Part shown: in pieces, positions 6,251-15,654 of the stretch | Position numbering within the stretch: position 1 is the first letter of the stretch | Layout: every line of letters starts with the position of its first letter | Source of the DNA: Bacillota bacterium | GTDB lineage: Bacteria; Bacillota_I; Bacilli_A; Erysipelotrichales; Erysipelotrichaceae | Direction of reading: 5' to 3' | Assembly (NCBI GenBank): GCA_030526175.1 | Contig: JAUNDJ010000001.1 | Span: forward strand, 1-33,364 | DNA: 33,364 bases | The notes under the pieces: model-generated | What the model saw: the letters and a program-made list of their open reading frames with translations, nothing else | Databases searched by the model: none | What the model was told of the DNA's origin: nothing | Made by a program: the position numbers and the translations under genes

Positions 6251-6323
6251 TTTTTGCAGCTAATCGGTTTAGTTTTGCAATCGATCGGTTTAGTTTTGCA
6301 ACTCATCGGTAAAATTTTTGCAA
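6251..6323 (+). repeat. Three 21-bp iteron-like direct repeats plus a partial fourth
   Basis: Units at 6251-6271, 6272-6292 and 6293-6313 share TTTTGCA....ATCGGTTTAG, the third diverging at its end, and a fourth partial unit TTTTTGCAAT ends one base before the initiator-like start codon. The 21-bp period equals two helical turns, so bound proteins would line up on one face. Placement suggests autoregulation or a replication-origin iteron array. Confidence 0.8.
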
Positions 6324-6324
6324 T

Positions 6325-7038
6325 ATGGATAATAAGCAATTTGTGAAAGTGCCCAATATTGATCTTAAGGCACAAGGTTTAGAGATGAAAGATCTCGTAG
6401 TATATGCTTACTTAAAGAAGCATTATAATTATGTAACAAAGGAAGCATTCCCTTCCTTTTCCACTTTGGCTCAAGAATCTGGTATTTCTAAGCCTACTGT
6501 AATGAAATGTGTAGATCGTCTAGCTTCTGCTGGATATATCTCTATTACTAAGCAGAAGAAAGTAAATCATTACACATTCTCTGATATAAATAAGTTTGAA
6601 ATCTATTCTTTTGATTTCTTAGATGATCCTAGTCTTAATACTAATGATAAGGCTTACATAATTTGTATGCAACCTCATATGTATAAGAATCCTGAACTCG
6701 GTACTGGTAAAGTTACCTTTACAGACCAGGAGGTTGCGGATAGACTGGGAATTGATTATCGTACTTTACGCAAATATGAATCCCACCTACAGGAAGGAAA
6801 TCATCCTATTATGACTCTAGTTCCTACTCAACTTAAAGATCCTATTACTGGTCTAGCTATTAATGAACGTGTATTTGATTTCGAAGCATATAATAATTTA
6901 CTTGCTCTTAAGTTCCAACAGATTGATAAAGAACTAAATGATAAAGTAAGTAGAGAAGATTATGAGAAACTATTACGTGAGTTTAAAGAACTCAAAAAGC
7001 AAGTATTAACTACGGAAATAAAACCAGTTGAACTTTAA
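6325..7038 (+). CDS. Winged-helix DNA-binding protein, replication-initiator-like
   Basis: The product is 237 residues ending in TAA, with no internal TAG. Residues about 15-80 resemble the helix-turn-helix region of phage and plasmid replication initiators (segment FPSFSTLAQESGISKPTVMK followed by a wing with basic residues). A second HTH-like segment occurs near 133-152 (FTDQEVADRLGIDYRTLRKY), and the C-terminus is a charged coiled-coil-like helix. Proteins of this type bind iterons or operators, and iteron-like repeats directly precede the start. It is the first rightward gene, so it may control the early-to-late switch, replication, or both. Function is inferred from motif and context. 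Confidence 0.75.
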   Translation: MDNKQFVKVPNIDLKAQGLEMKDLVVYAYLKKHYNYVTKEAFPSFSTLAQESGISKPTVMKCVDRLASAGYISITKQKKVNHYTFSDINKFEIYSFDFLDDPSLNTNDKAYIICMQPHMYKNPELGTGKVTFTDQEVADRLGIDYRTLRKYESHLQEGNHPIMTLVPTQLKDPITGLAINERVFDFEAYNNLLALKFQQIDKELNDKVSREDYEKLLREFKELKKQVLTTEIKPVEL

Positions 7039-7069
7039 TTGAGTAATGACTATTTAATTAGGAATTATT

Positions 7070-7099
7070 TTTTATTTTATAAGTAAATGTATAACTTTG
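7070..7099 (+). promoter_or_regulatory. Late promoter, TAnnTTTG type
   Basis: TAACTTTG at 7092-7099 matches the Bacteroidota -7 box and ends 20 bases before the ATG at 7119. TTTTATTTT at 7070-7078 lies at the -33 side. The promoter at 14161 has the same T-rich block at the same distance and the same 20-base gap to its ATG. Confidence 0.6.
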
Positions 7100-7118
7100 T
7101 TAATAAAATTATGCTATT

Positions 7119-8096
7119 ATGAGTTACGATAATATAAGAAAGAAACTCGGAAAATATTCGAAAGGTGGTCAAATCAAAAAGCTTCAAATGGGAGGTAATA
7201 TGTCCTTCCAAGATACTCAAGAATTAGACCAGATTCGTGAAAGAATGGAAAGATTTGGAGGATTCAATGGATTAACTACAGAAGATAAATCTAGATATAT
7301 GGAGTTAATCGAATTAGAATCTATGGATATGGAAGATAATGCTAGTCAAGCTCAAATTGACACTTCTCTTCCTGATATTCAGAAGCAGACTCAGGCTATG
7401 GTGGATCAACAGAATCAAGATCAAAAAACTTCTGACGCTAATAGTTTAGTTGCCGATGAAATGAGTCGTCTGAATAAAGAGACTTCTAAGAACGCTAAGT
7501 TGACTGGAGTAGCTAATGCTTTTGGGGTCAATTCAGATTACATTGGTGATGGTAAAGGACAAATGAATGCTGCAGGAGCCGCAGCCACCGGTATTATCGC
7601 CCACGCTGGAGTTGGTGCTATGAAAGCAGTTGATCAATTAGCGATGGGTGACAAAAACTTTGGTGCACAATCTGCTGCCATCGATCAAGCTGTGCACGGT
7701 GTATCTGGAGCTTTGATGTCTTCCGGAAATCCTTATGCTATGGCAGCTGGTGCTGCACTTGAAGGTGTTAACTTCCTTACTAAAGCTGGAGGTCAAACTG
7801 TTCAAGGATTTGATATTGATGTTAATAGCTCTGGGTATGGAAATATTGGTCATATGGAATCCAGTTCATCCAGAGACTTTGGAGCTATGATTGGTCTTGG
7901 TGGATTAAATCGAGCTAAGATGCAACGCAAGTTACAAAATAGAAATGAACAAGCTCAGATGGCTCTTAAAGCTGCTAACATTGCAGATACAACTAAGTTT
8001 GAACAAGAAGCTAGAATGAATTCAGTTGATGAGGTATTGAGAGCTAATTCTATCGCATTGGCTGGTGGTATTGATACAAATGTTTTAGGAAGTTAA
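7119..8096 (+). CDS. Putative virion or cargo protein with Ala/Gly-rich hydrophobic core
   Basis: The product has 325 residues and ends in TAA, with no internal TAG. Residues 10-27 carry a basic, Gly-rich motif (KYSKGGQIKKLQMGG) like segments found in two other large proteins of this window. Residues about 30-135 are acidic, Gln-rich and helical. Residues 145-225 form a small-residue-rich segment (AAGAAATGIIAHAGVGA...) that could insert into a membrane or pack in a helical bundle. The C-terminus is again helical with many Arg and Gln. Composition and position at the head of the late block suggest an ejected or internal virion protein; the family is not recognised. Confidence 0.6.
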   Translation: MSYDNIRKKLGKYSKGGQIKKLQMGGNMSFQDTQELDQIRERMERFGGFNGLTTEDKSRYMELIELESMDMEDNASQAQIDTSLPDIQKQTQAMVDQQNQDQKTSDANSLVADEMSRLNKETSKNAKLTGVANAFGVNSDYIGDGKGQMNAAGAAATGIIAHAGVGAMKAVDQLAMGDKNFGAQSAAIDQAVHGVSGALMSSGNPYAMAAGAALEGVNFLTKAGGQTVQGFDIDVNSSGYGNIGHMESSSSRDFGAMIGLGGLNRAKMQRKLQNRNEQAQMALKAANIADTTKFEQEARMNSVDEVLRANSIALAGGIDTNVLGS

Positions 8097-8098
8097 TT

Positions 8099-8530
8099 AT
8101 GTATTGGGAAGAATTTGATAAACAATTTATAACATTTGCACAGAATGGTGCTAAACTGGAACAAATTGAAGTATCAGAAGAAAAGTCTGTTATTCCTGAA
8201 GGTGCTCTTCATAAGAATAAACACGCAGACTTTGATCTCGATGTTACTAAGAAAGGAATTCCAGTTGTTACAGTAAAGGATGATAATGTAGAAACTCTTG
8301 AAGAAATTCAAGCGCAATCCGATACTTTAGTGCAACATGCCGAAATAGAACATAATGAGATTATATTTAGTAAGGAACTTACTGATATAATTGAAGAAGG
8401 TAGAAAGAAATGGCACGACTCAGATGAAAAAGATAAGTCCATTTGTCTAGAAGTAGGTATGCGCCTAGTAAAAGAAATTATGGAAAACACAGATGATAAC
8501 ACTGGTTTAATTGATAAACTTGATAAATGA
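8099..8530 (+). CDS. Late hypothetical protein (143 aa)
   Basis: It starts at ATG 8099 in the context TTAATTATG, two bases after the previous stop, and ends in TGA. The sequence is acidic with a mixed fold: a short N-terminal helix, a central beta-like segment (DFDLDVTKKGIPVVTV) and two C-terminal helices (EIEHNEIIFSKELTDIIEEG). Tight spacing implies one operon with the genes on both sides. I judge it likely conserved among crAss-like phages but cannot name a family. Confidence 0.65.
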   Translation: MYWEEFDKQFITFAQNGAKLEQIEVSEEKSVIPEGALHKNKHADFDLDVTKKGIPVVTVKDDNVETLEEIQAQSDTLVQHAEIEHNEIIFSKELTDIIEEGRKKWHDSDEKDKSICLEVGMRLVKEIMENTDDNTGLIDKLDK

Positions 8531-8539
8531 TTGGATTTT

Positions 8540-10738
8540 ATGTATACTGAACAATTAAAAGATGGAGGATCTATCAAAGTTTTGAAACCAACAGATACTA
8601 TTACAGTAGGCGATAAAGAATTTGATGTTGAAATAGCAGACACTAATGAGAAAAGATCTGATGGACTTTCTAGATGTAAAAGTCTAAAAGATGATCAAGG
8701 TATGCTCTTCGTATTTGATTCTCCTTCTACAAACTATTTCACTATGAAGGAAACAGATATCGATCTAGATATTGTTTTCATAGACGATGAAGATACTGTA
8801 ATCAGTGTAGAATCTGTAGAAGCTAGAGATCCTGAACCTGTTGTATGTGATAAACCTTATAAATACGTTCTTGAAGTCTGCATAGATTCAGATATTCAAC
8901 CTGGAGACGAAGTGGAATTTGAAGATGACGAATACACCGAGGATGAAAAGAAAGAAATGGCTACTCATAGTAAGATGCTAGTTCTTGATTCTAATGGTAA
9001 TGTTCAAATGAAACTTGAAGGTGGTGAACGTATTGTAAGTATGATCAAGACTCGTCAACTTATTAAAGCTGCACTTAAAGCTTATAAGTCTGATGACGAT
9101 GCTGATTACGCTAGAGTTGGCAAGCTTATCTTTAAAGAACTTGACGCTCAAGATGGAAGAGATCCCCAATATGTAGAAAAGAATGCTGAAGGAGGTAGTC
9201 TTAAATTTGCTGAAGGTGGAGCTGGAACATTTGTTGCAAATAAGAAGATTCGTAAACAAAATGAAGATGTTACTTTAACATCATCAGATCTTCTCAGAGA
9301 TGTTCCGCAATATAATACTAGAGTATCTGAACCAGAACCTAACAATTCTACTAATTCTTCTTATTGGGACGGGAAAGATTTTTCTTTAACAGCACCTACA
9401 AATTCTACAATTGCTTCTTCGACTTATACGTTAGATCCAGATCTGAAATCTTGGTTTCCAACTTTAGATTTTTCTAAATTTGCTATTCACTCAGATATTT
9501 TTGGAGACGATTATGTTCTAACCAATAAATCACATCACGCTTGCACAACAGGTCCTATGGGGTGGTGGAATGAGCACTTTGTTAAATCTGATAAAGGTAG
9601 AGAATTAGATTTAAAACCTATTTCATTCTGGAATAGACTTGATGATTCAGATTCTGATCTTTTACACGATGATGATTGGGAAACAGTATTTCATGGATAT
9701 GGTGCTGATGGTAATAATTATTCAGATTTAAAACCTGGAGATATTGCTATTTCTTTCGCATATGATAAGAATGGAAAGAAAACTAAACATGCATCCATGT
9801 GGACTGGATCAGATTGGAGAAGTGATTTTATTCAAAATCATGCGTGGGTTTATTCGAATGTAAAAGGACGCAATGGAGATAATTCATTTATGATTCTTAG
9901 AAATAAGAAATTAAATGGAAGTGTTCCTCAAGCTAAAGAAGGAACAAAGATTCATATTAAGAAATCTAATGAAGGAAAGTTTACTGATTATTGCGGTGGT
10001 AAAGTAACTGACGAATGTATTGAAAAAGGAAAACATTCTACTTCTGCAGCAGTTAGAAAAAGAGCAACTTTTGCAGCAAACGCTAGAACTTGGAAACATG
10101 CAGATGGAGGAACTGTTGGAAGTGGAACACATGTAAGTAATTTATAGATTAGAGATAATAATTAGGATATTAAATATTCAGAAGAAGATTTTCTTCAAGA
10201 TCCTGATTCTCATTCTACTTTACCAATCCAAGCTAATACTCCCAAAGAAGATTCTTCTTATTGGGACAAATTTGATCAGACTTCTGTAGCTGCAGAACCA
10301 AATCCAACAGTTGCTACACCAGTAAGAACAAATACATCTACTACATATTCAGGTTGGCAAGACTTCCGTGATAAGATGGTAGCTTACTTAATGGGCAAGG
10401 GTCTATCAAAGAACGCTGCTATGTGGAGAGCTGCTCAAATGGGTGCTGAAACAGGCCACGGTACTAATAGTGGTTCATCAGTATTTAATTTTGGTAATAT
10501 TACTAAAGGTTCTAACTGGACTGGAAGAACTACAAGATTCGGAAATAATCCTCTTGATTTCAGAGTTTATAATTCTTTTGAAGAAGGAATTGATGATTAT
10601 CTTAGACTTCTTGGTACTTATGGAATTACTAATGAAGATGAAGGCGAATCCTTTATTTCTAAATTAACTAAAGGTCCAAGAAAATGGGGAACTGATGCAG
10701 ACCTCATGAGACGAGTTTATAATATGTATATCCGATAA
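8540..10738 (+). CDS. Multidomain protein: DUF192 + cysteine-peptidase-like + glucosaminidase-like
   Basis: Two in-frame TAGs (10145, 10163) are read through, giving 732 residues ending in TAA. Residues about 18-125 match DUF192: FDVEIADTNEKRSDGLSRCK, then GMLFVFDSPSTNYFTMKETD, then LDIVFID. A Gly-rich EGG linker near 215-225 follows. Residues about 310-465 resemble CHAP/NlpC-P60 peptidases: a Cys in HHACTTG near 334, GDIAISF near 399, then His in KHASMW near 419. A short basic motif follows (KFTDYCGG ... KRATFAANARTWKH). The C-terminal domain from about 611 resembles phage glucosaminidase/muramidase (AAQMGAETGHG, then FRVYNSFEEGIDDYL). The fusion probably digests peptidoglycan during entry or is carried in the virion. 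A TTG at 8531 is an alternative start. Confidence 0.75.
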
Positions 10739-10741
10739 ACT

Positions 10742-10785
10742 AAAAATCCTCGGCAACGAAAGTTGTCGGGGATTTTCTGTTTTTA
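10742..10785 (+). terminator. Strong rho-independent terminator
   Basis: AAAATCC-T-CGGCAAC / GTTGTCG-GGGATTTT forms a stem of about 14 bp closed by a GAAA tetraloop, followed by CTGTTTTT. It begins four bases after the multidomain lysin gene and closes that operon. Confidence 0.85.
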
Positions 10786-10930
10786 TAACTCACATAATGT
10801 TTATTTTCGTAATTCGATAAAGATCTAAAAGAATTGGCATTATTTACTTTTCCGAAACTCGATATTTAAATTTACAGTGTAATTACAAAACAAGAGCTCT
10901 TAATTACTAATCTTTTAAAATTTAAATGTC

Positions 10931-11731
10931 ATGTCAGAAGAAAAAACTTATGTATTTGGAAATGATGCCAATTCTATGTTGCCAGCTTTAATGAATGGTA
11001 ACTGTGGTTTTGGCGGAGGTTGGTGGGTAATCATTCTACTTGCTCTCTTGTGGGGACGTAATGGTTACAACAACGGTGATTACAGTCAGATTCTTGCATC
11101 TATGAACGGTAATCAAGGTCGTGATCTATTAGCGCAAGGTATTGCTGGTAATGGATCAGCTATTCAGCAATTAGCTACTCAGTTTAACTGCGATAAGAAT
11201 GCAATGGCTCAGGCACTTGCTTCTCTTAGCACAGGTATTCAGACTGTAGGTAACTCAGTTGGTATGAGTGGTGCTCAGGTTATTAATGCTATTCAGCAAG
11301 GTAACATGCAGCTTGCTTCTCAAATCAGTCAATGTTGCTGCGATAACAAACTCCTTGTTACTCAGGCAGGTTATGAAAATCGAATCGCTATTTCTGATCA
11401 GACTGGAATTCTCGGCTCGAAAATTGATGGTCAGACAGCTCTTATTAACGATCGATTCTGTCAACTCGAAATGCGAGAGATGCAGAACAAGATTGATGCA
11501 CTTCGTGAAGCTAACTCCAGCTTACGTGGTCAGATTGACAACGCTAACCAGACTGCACAGATTACTTCTTATGTAAACTCTGTAGTTAGTCCAGTAGCAG
11601 CTGACGTTGCAGCTCTTAAAGCCGCAGCTCCTCCTACAGTAGCAGTTCCTTACCCTCAACTAAGTGCAGTTCCAACCGCTTATCTCTATGGTGGCTACGG
11701 TCCTTACGGAACAGGTTCTATTTGGTCTTAA
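10931..11731 (+). CDS. Putative structural protein with hydrophobic segment and coiled coil
   Basis: The product has 266 residues ending in TAA, with no TAG. Residues about 26-44 (CGFGGGWWVIILLALLWG) form a hydrophobic, possibly membrane-inserting helix after a Gly-rich patch. Residues 50-160 are Gln/Asn/Ala/Ser-rich, 130-142 include CCCDN, and 165-225 look like a coiled coil. The tail is Pro/Ala/Tyr/Gly-rich. A promoter is expected in the 190-bp gap upstream (the sequence ACTCGATATTTAAAT near 10858 resembles the start region at 16041). Function is unknown; ejection or membrane-penetration roles are possible. Confidence 0.6.
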   Translation: MSEEKTYVFGNDANSMLPALMNGNCGFGGGWWVIILLALLWGRNGYNNGDYSQILASMNGNQGRDLLAQGIAGNGSAIQQLATQFNCDKNAMAQALASLSTGIQTVGNSVGMSGAQVINAIQQGNMQLASQISQCCCDNKLLVTQAGYENRIAISDQTGILGSKIDGQTALINDRFCQLEMREMQNKIDALREANSSLRGQIDNANQTAQITSYVNSVVSPVAADVAALKAAAPPTVAVPYPQLSAVPTAYLYGGYGPYGTGSIWS

Positions 11732-11752
11732 TTTTAAGGAAAGGAGGTAATT

Positions 11753-12103
11753 ATGTTACAACCGCTTAAATTGATCAATAGAAATGGAATTCCTGCTCTA
11801 ACTACAATTAATGCTGTTGTAGAAAATGGACAGTTGATATTTACTCTAAATCCACACCCTTATGTAGGTAATCGTACCTTTAATGGTGTTATTGCGATTA
11901 GAATAAATAGCGCTTATACTGTTCCATCCAGTACAACTCCAGCTGTTTACTTTTAGACAGAAGGAGTAGCTGGTTCTAAACAAGCATTACTTGGAGCAGA
12001 CGGAACTACCGCAGCTAATTCGTCAGATATAACGAATGGAATGATAATGCTTTGCTTCTGGGATCCAGATAGCAGTACATTAAGAATGTTAACCGGATTA
12101 TAA
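11753..12103 (+). CDS. Small late protein, beta-rich (116 aa)
   Basis: It follows a strong Shine-Dalgarno sequence (AAAGGAGG, six bases before the ATG), unusual in this window. One TAG at 11954 is read through, and the frame continues to tandem TAA TAA at 12101. The product begins MLQPLKLINRNGIPALTTIN and appears to be all beta, with a hydrophobic, small-residue second half (GSKQALLGADGTTAANSSD). The composition fits a minor virion or decoration protein, but no family is recognised. Confidence 0.6.
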
Positions 12104-12112
12104 TAAATTGTT

Positions 12113-12625
12113 ATGTTTCAGAGTTTAAGACAAAATAGTCAAATATTCATTCTTCATAAAGGAGATTCTCCAGTTTTGGAAATAGGTTACGTAGTCAACG
12201 TAAGTATGCCTAAACCAAAATATGCCGTCCCACCAACATTTGGTCAAGTACAAGATATGGTAGTAGATGTTACTGCTAAAGTTGATGGACAGATTGTAAA
12301 TTATACGATGCTTCCTGCAAACCAAGATGTTGCGGATACTTATAGTAATAATGAGAATATCGTTATTACAGATAATAGAGAGGCTATGAATGCCGAGATT
12401 ATATCTACAAAACAAAAGAGTATAGATATACTAAATAGTATCGAAACACATAAAAATACTATTTCGGATTGTGATAAAATCTTAAGTGAGCTAAATCCAG
12501 AGTATGCTGAGAAACAACAGCAACAATCTGAAATCAATTCTCTTAAATCACAATTAATGGATGTTACGACTACTTTGTCTTCTCTGACTCAACTTATTAA
12601 AGAACTTAAGGAGGAAAAGAAATGA
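12113..12625 (+). CDS. Late protein with beta N-terminus and coiled-coil C-terminus (170 aa)
   Basis: Residues 1-75 form a beta-rich domain (MFQSLRQNSQIFILHKGDSP...). Residues about 90-170 form a long helix rich in Gln, Glu, Lys and Leu with heptad spacing, ending KELKEEKK. The stop TGA overlaps the next start as ATGA. This domain plan is common in small tail or fibre-attachment proteins, but there is no specific match. It shares the operon with the genes on both sides. Confidence 0.6.
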   Translation: MFQSLRQNSQIFILHKGDSPVLEIGYVVNVSMPKPKYAVPPTFGQVQDMVVDVTAKVDGQIVNYTMLPANQDVADTYSNNENIVITDNREAMNAEIISTKQKSIDILNSIETHKNTISDCDKILSELNPEYAEKQQQQSEINSLKSQLMDVTTTLSSLTQLIKELKEEKK

Positions 12626-12795
12626 ACAGAATGTGGGAAATAAGAGAAGGATATGCTCACGATTACGGTAAGGGTGGTCGTATGGGTAGTCACTCTTCAG
12701 AAGAAGAGGAAGCTTACGAGTGTGGCTTTGAAGATGGCTATGCTAAAGCTATGGAAGATATTAAGTATGGTGAACGCCGATCAATGCGTAGATAA
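12622..12795 (+). CDS. Small acidic protein (57 aa)
   Basis: The start overlaps the upstream stop (ATGA) and the frame ends in TAA two bases before the next ATG. The sequence MNRMWEIREGYAHDYGKGGR is followed by an acidic segment (SSEEEEAYECGFEDGYAKAM). Coupled translation on both sides supports a real gene. Function unknown. Confidence 0.6.
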   Translation: MNRMWEIREGYAHDYGKGGRMGSHSSEEEEAYECGFEDGYAKAMEDIKYGERRSMRR

Positions 12796-12797
12796 TT

Positions 12798-13199
12798 ATG
12801 AGACTAGATGTTAAAGATAAGTTTCCATCCGGAATGGAAGAATATCTTGCATTTAATGGATGGCACTTCAATAAAAAGATGTGTGACTGGGCAGTCTCTA
12901 AAATGCGTGTATCTGATGGAGGTCCATTGAAGCATATCTATACAGCTGAATCTGTTGAAACCTTATTTAAGAAATGTGGGATCACATTAAAGAACCAATT
13001 CGATTACGATTGTGTTTATGTAGCAAATATGGCTAGAGCAGATTTCTACGGTTCATCTATTGCAGATGAAATCAAGCTGGCTAAATTCATAAAGGACTTT
13101 ATGGATGACCCGGATGGATATGAAGAAATAGCTTTCACTAGATTTTACGCAGACTGCATCGGAAAAGGAATCGCCATTCCTTGGGAAGATATGTTATAA
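12798..13199 (+). CDS. Late hypothetical protein (133 aa)
   Basis: It starts in the context ATAATTATG and ends in TAA directly before a terminator. The sequence is Trp/Phe/Tyr-rich and helical (FNGWHFNKKMCDWAVSKM, then YDCVYVANMARADFYG), with Cys residues but no clear metal motif. Similar short proteins occur, to my recollection, in gut phages and prophages without assigned function. Last gene of this operon. Confidence 0.6.
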   Translation: MRLDVKDKFPSGMEEYLAFNGWHFNKKMCDWAVSKMRVSDGGPLKHIYTAESVETLFKKCGITLKNQFDYDCVYVANMARADFYGSSIADEIKLAKFIKDFMDDPDGYEEIAFTRFYADCIGKGIAIPWEDML

Positions 13200-13207
13200 A
13201 CAAAGAA

Positions 13208-13237
13208 AGAGGACCTGGATTCCAGGCCCTCTTTTTT
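13208..13237 (+). terminator. Terminator between convergent genes
   Basis: AGAGG-A-CCTGG / CCAGG-C-CCTCT forms a 10-bp stem with one mismatch and a 3-nt loop, followed by TTTTTT. The T-run abuts the TGA of the convergent PhoH gene. The A-rich other side (AAAGAAAGAGG) may make it weakly bidirectional. Confidence 0.8.
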
Positions 13238-13947
13238 CATTCTATTGTCTTTATTTTATCTAGTAGATGAGGAATAATAGGATTCCTCACACAATCTTCA
13301 TCAGTAAACTACACAACACCGACTAACTCATCGTTTCTGAAAAGCTCAGTCAGCTTTGCGAGGGAGGATTGATCACGATGTCTCATGTCAACTTGCTCTA
13401 TATCGCCCATAATAATATATTTTGAGTTCTGGCCGATGCGTGTAATTACTGATTTAAAAGTCTAAATACTAACGTTCTGACATTCATCTAGAATGACAAT
13501 TGCATTATCTATATTAATACCGCGTACGTATGCGATAGGTTGGATTTCAATCTTTTTCTCTCCAACTAATCTCTTTCTTTCAGGTTCACCAATTATTTTA
13601 TCAATGTTACCGAAGAACGAGATCATAAATGGATCCATCTTATCGTAAATATCTCCAGGAAGAATACCGATATCTTCTCCTGGAATGGTAGTTACTGATT
13701 TAACTAGAACAATCTTTTCAATAAGATTCTTCTCGAGAGCTTTAAGAGCTGCATATACTGCCAAGTAAGTTTTTCCTGATCCTGGAATGCCGGTGCAGAT
13801 AGAGACTTCATGCTCGTCGATACATTTTAAGAATTCTTTTTGTCGAGTGTTCTTACATTTGATTTGTTTAACATGAAGCTTTTTCGGTTCCTCTACATAC
13901 TCGAGAGTTTGCTTCGTGCCTTTTACTTTTTTAGATTTACCACTCAT
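13237..13947 (-). CDS. phoH: PhoH-like ATPase
   Basis: Reading two TAGs (13462-13464, 13309-13311) as Gln gives a 236-residue protein ending in TGA. It has Walker A GIPGSGKT at 53-60 and Walker B VILDECQN at 151-158. The C-terminal PhoH signatures TRIGQNSKYIIMGDIEQVD and DEDCVRNPI appear only after the first TAG is read through, which directly supports recoding. PhoH-like ATPases are frequent in large phages, possibly linked to phosphate starvation or RNA metabolism; their exact role is unresolved. It is the only minus-strand gene in the late half and converges with the operon ending at 13199. Confidence 0.9.
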
Positions 13948-14137
13948 ATAGATATGTTTTATTGATATACTAATATAGAACTTAATATTGAGATAAAAAA
14001 ATTTAGTACATGGAACTGAATTATTAAATTAAAATTAGATTTAATTCAATAGATTGTACTTAAACTCCGGGATTATAAAGGTTTTAAATATCTGGAAAAC
14101 AATTGTTTATGTCAATCTCTGTAAAATTAGTAAACAC

Positions 14138-14168
14138 TTTTTATTTTTTAGTCTTATGTGTAAATTTG
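14138..14168 (+). promoter_or_regulatory. Late promoter, TAnnTTTG type
   Basis: TAAATTTG at 14161-14168 ends 20 bases before ATG 14188, and a TTTTTATTTT block at 14138-14147 occupies the same relative place as in the promoter at 7070-7099. The segments between box and start are also alike (GTTAATNAAATNATG). Confidence 0.6.
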
Positions 14169-14187
14169 TTAATTAAATAATGTAATT

Positions 14188-15006
14188 ATGAATAATTTAT
14201 CAGTGACTGGAATTGTGAACAGCTATCACACCTTTGAAAGAGAATTTTGGCTTTCGTATAAAGCATTAGAAGCTATTATGAATCCAATGCTTTTTAATAC
14301 AATTAAAGTAAATTTACTGAAGAGCAAACGAATTGATCCAAAATACTTTTATATGGTTGATGTTAATGAGTATGAATTGAAAAAATCAGAAATTGATGCT
14401 GAATGGAAACAAAAGAGTGAAGAATCAAAAAAAGCTGGATCTGATGTACACGAAATGATTAGAAATGAATTTGTTACAAATTTATTTCAAGCACAACAGG
14501 ATTTTCAAGTACAAGGTGAACTTCAAGTTCCTGATACATTCTTAATGTCTGAAGGTGGTATATTTCCTGAGCAAAGAATGGAATTGGAATTGGATCCTGA
14601 ATACTTACTTGTTGGAATTGCCGATTTAGTAAATATTCACGATGGACAATTTGATATCATTGACTGGAAAACAGATGAGGATGGAATTAAATTTAAATCT
14701 CATTTCGATGTTGCTAAAAAGCACGCGAAGAAAATGAAATATCCGCTTACTAAGTTCGATGATGTCAATGGGATTCATTATCAACTTCAATTATCTTTAT
14801 ATGCGTGGATGATTCAACAGTTACGTCCTGACTTAAAAGTTGGAGATCTAAAAATTGTTTGGGTCAAAGATATGAAGGTTAAACGCATATATGAAGTGGA
14901 TTATCTTCAGGATGAAATTGAGAATCTTATTAAGTGGCATCTTAAGAGTACGAAATTAAAATATAAAACAAATCAATGTAGAGAGGTAAATTATGAATCA
15001 GTTTAA
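14188..15006 (+). CDS. PD-(D/E)XK superfamily nuclease (RecB/Cas4-like)
   Basis: The product has 272 residues. The ordered motifs of the RecB-type nuclease fold are visible: GSDVHEMI (His near 88), Glu around 132-134, GIADLV (Asp near 146), FDIIDWKTDEDG (Asp159, Lys161) and the helix YQLQLSLYAWMI near 197-208. Such enzymes are conserved in the structural-gene half of crAss-like phages and probably act in genome processing or recombination. No TAG is present. It overlaps the next gene by 14 bases (ATG 14993). Confidence 0.85.
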   Translation: MNNLSVTGIVNSYHTFEREFWLSYKALEAIMNPMLFNTIKVNLLKSKRIDPKYFYMVDVNEYELKKSEIDAEWKQKSEESKKAGSDVHEMIRNEFVTNLFQAQQDFQVQGELQVPDTFLMSEGGIFPEQRMELELDPEYLLVGIADLVNIHDGQFDIIDWKTDEDGIKFKSHFDVAKKHAKKMKYPLTKFDDVNGIHYQLQLSLYAWMIQQLRPDLKVGDLKIVWVKDMKVKRIYEVDYLQDEIENLIKWHLKSTKLKYKTNQCREVNYESV

Positions 15007-15652
15007 AAAATATTGGAAGTACTTGGTTGTTGGGTTGATAGGAATTTTTATGGGATTGATGATAAACATTCCTTCTTGTAATAAATAGGAACCCATTATA
15101 AAGATCGAATACGTTAAAGGTGAGGAGATTCATGACACTTGTTATATTAACGTTCCTAAAGTTGCATATTTAGAAATTCCGGTAACCGAAGAACAAGTAT
15201 TGAATTATATAGAATCTCATCCTGAAAAGTTTGAAATTCCAGATTCAATTCCGTCTGATTCGATTAATGCTGATTCTTTATTGAGATGGGATTACTTCGC
15301 AGAACGAACATATGTAAACACATTATTTGATAACGATTCGCTTGGATTTTGTGAGACTGAATGTGTTGTATCTGAAAATGAATTGAAGAATCTTTATTAT
15401 AGATATATACCCATACAAAAGACTACTACTGTAATCATACCAGAAGAAAAGAAACGAATAACTCCTTTCATTGAAGCTGAAGCTGGACCAATTATTAATT
15501 CTAATTTTAAAGGTATAAATGGTGCTGGAATTGGAGTTGGTGCAGGTATGATCTTTAGAAGTGGATGGGGCATAAAAGCTAATTACGAATTAGATGTTTT
15601 GACTTCAGGTGTAGAACACGAAATTAAAGCAGGAATTATTAAACAATTTTAA
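14993..15652 (+). CDS. Membrane-anchored protein with beta-rich C-terminus (219 aa)
   Basis: It starts inside the end of the nuclease gene (AAATTATG). Residues 10-27 form a transmembrane helix (YLVVGLIGIFMGLMINI) before SCNK, followed by one TAG read as Gln. The periplasmic part has repeated Ile/Val-Pro segments, an acidic centre, and from about residue 160 a Gly-rich, alternating pattern (GAGIGVGAGMIFRSGWGIKA) like an outer-membrane beta-barrel edge. An envelope-spanning role, for example spanin-like, is possible but not shown. Confidence 0.6.
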
Positions 15653-15654
15653 AT

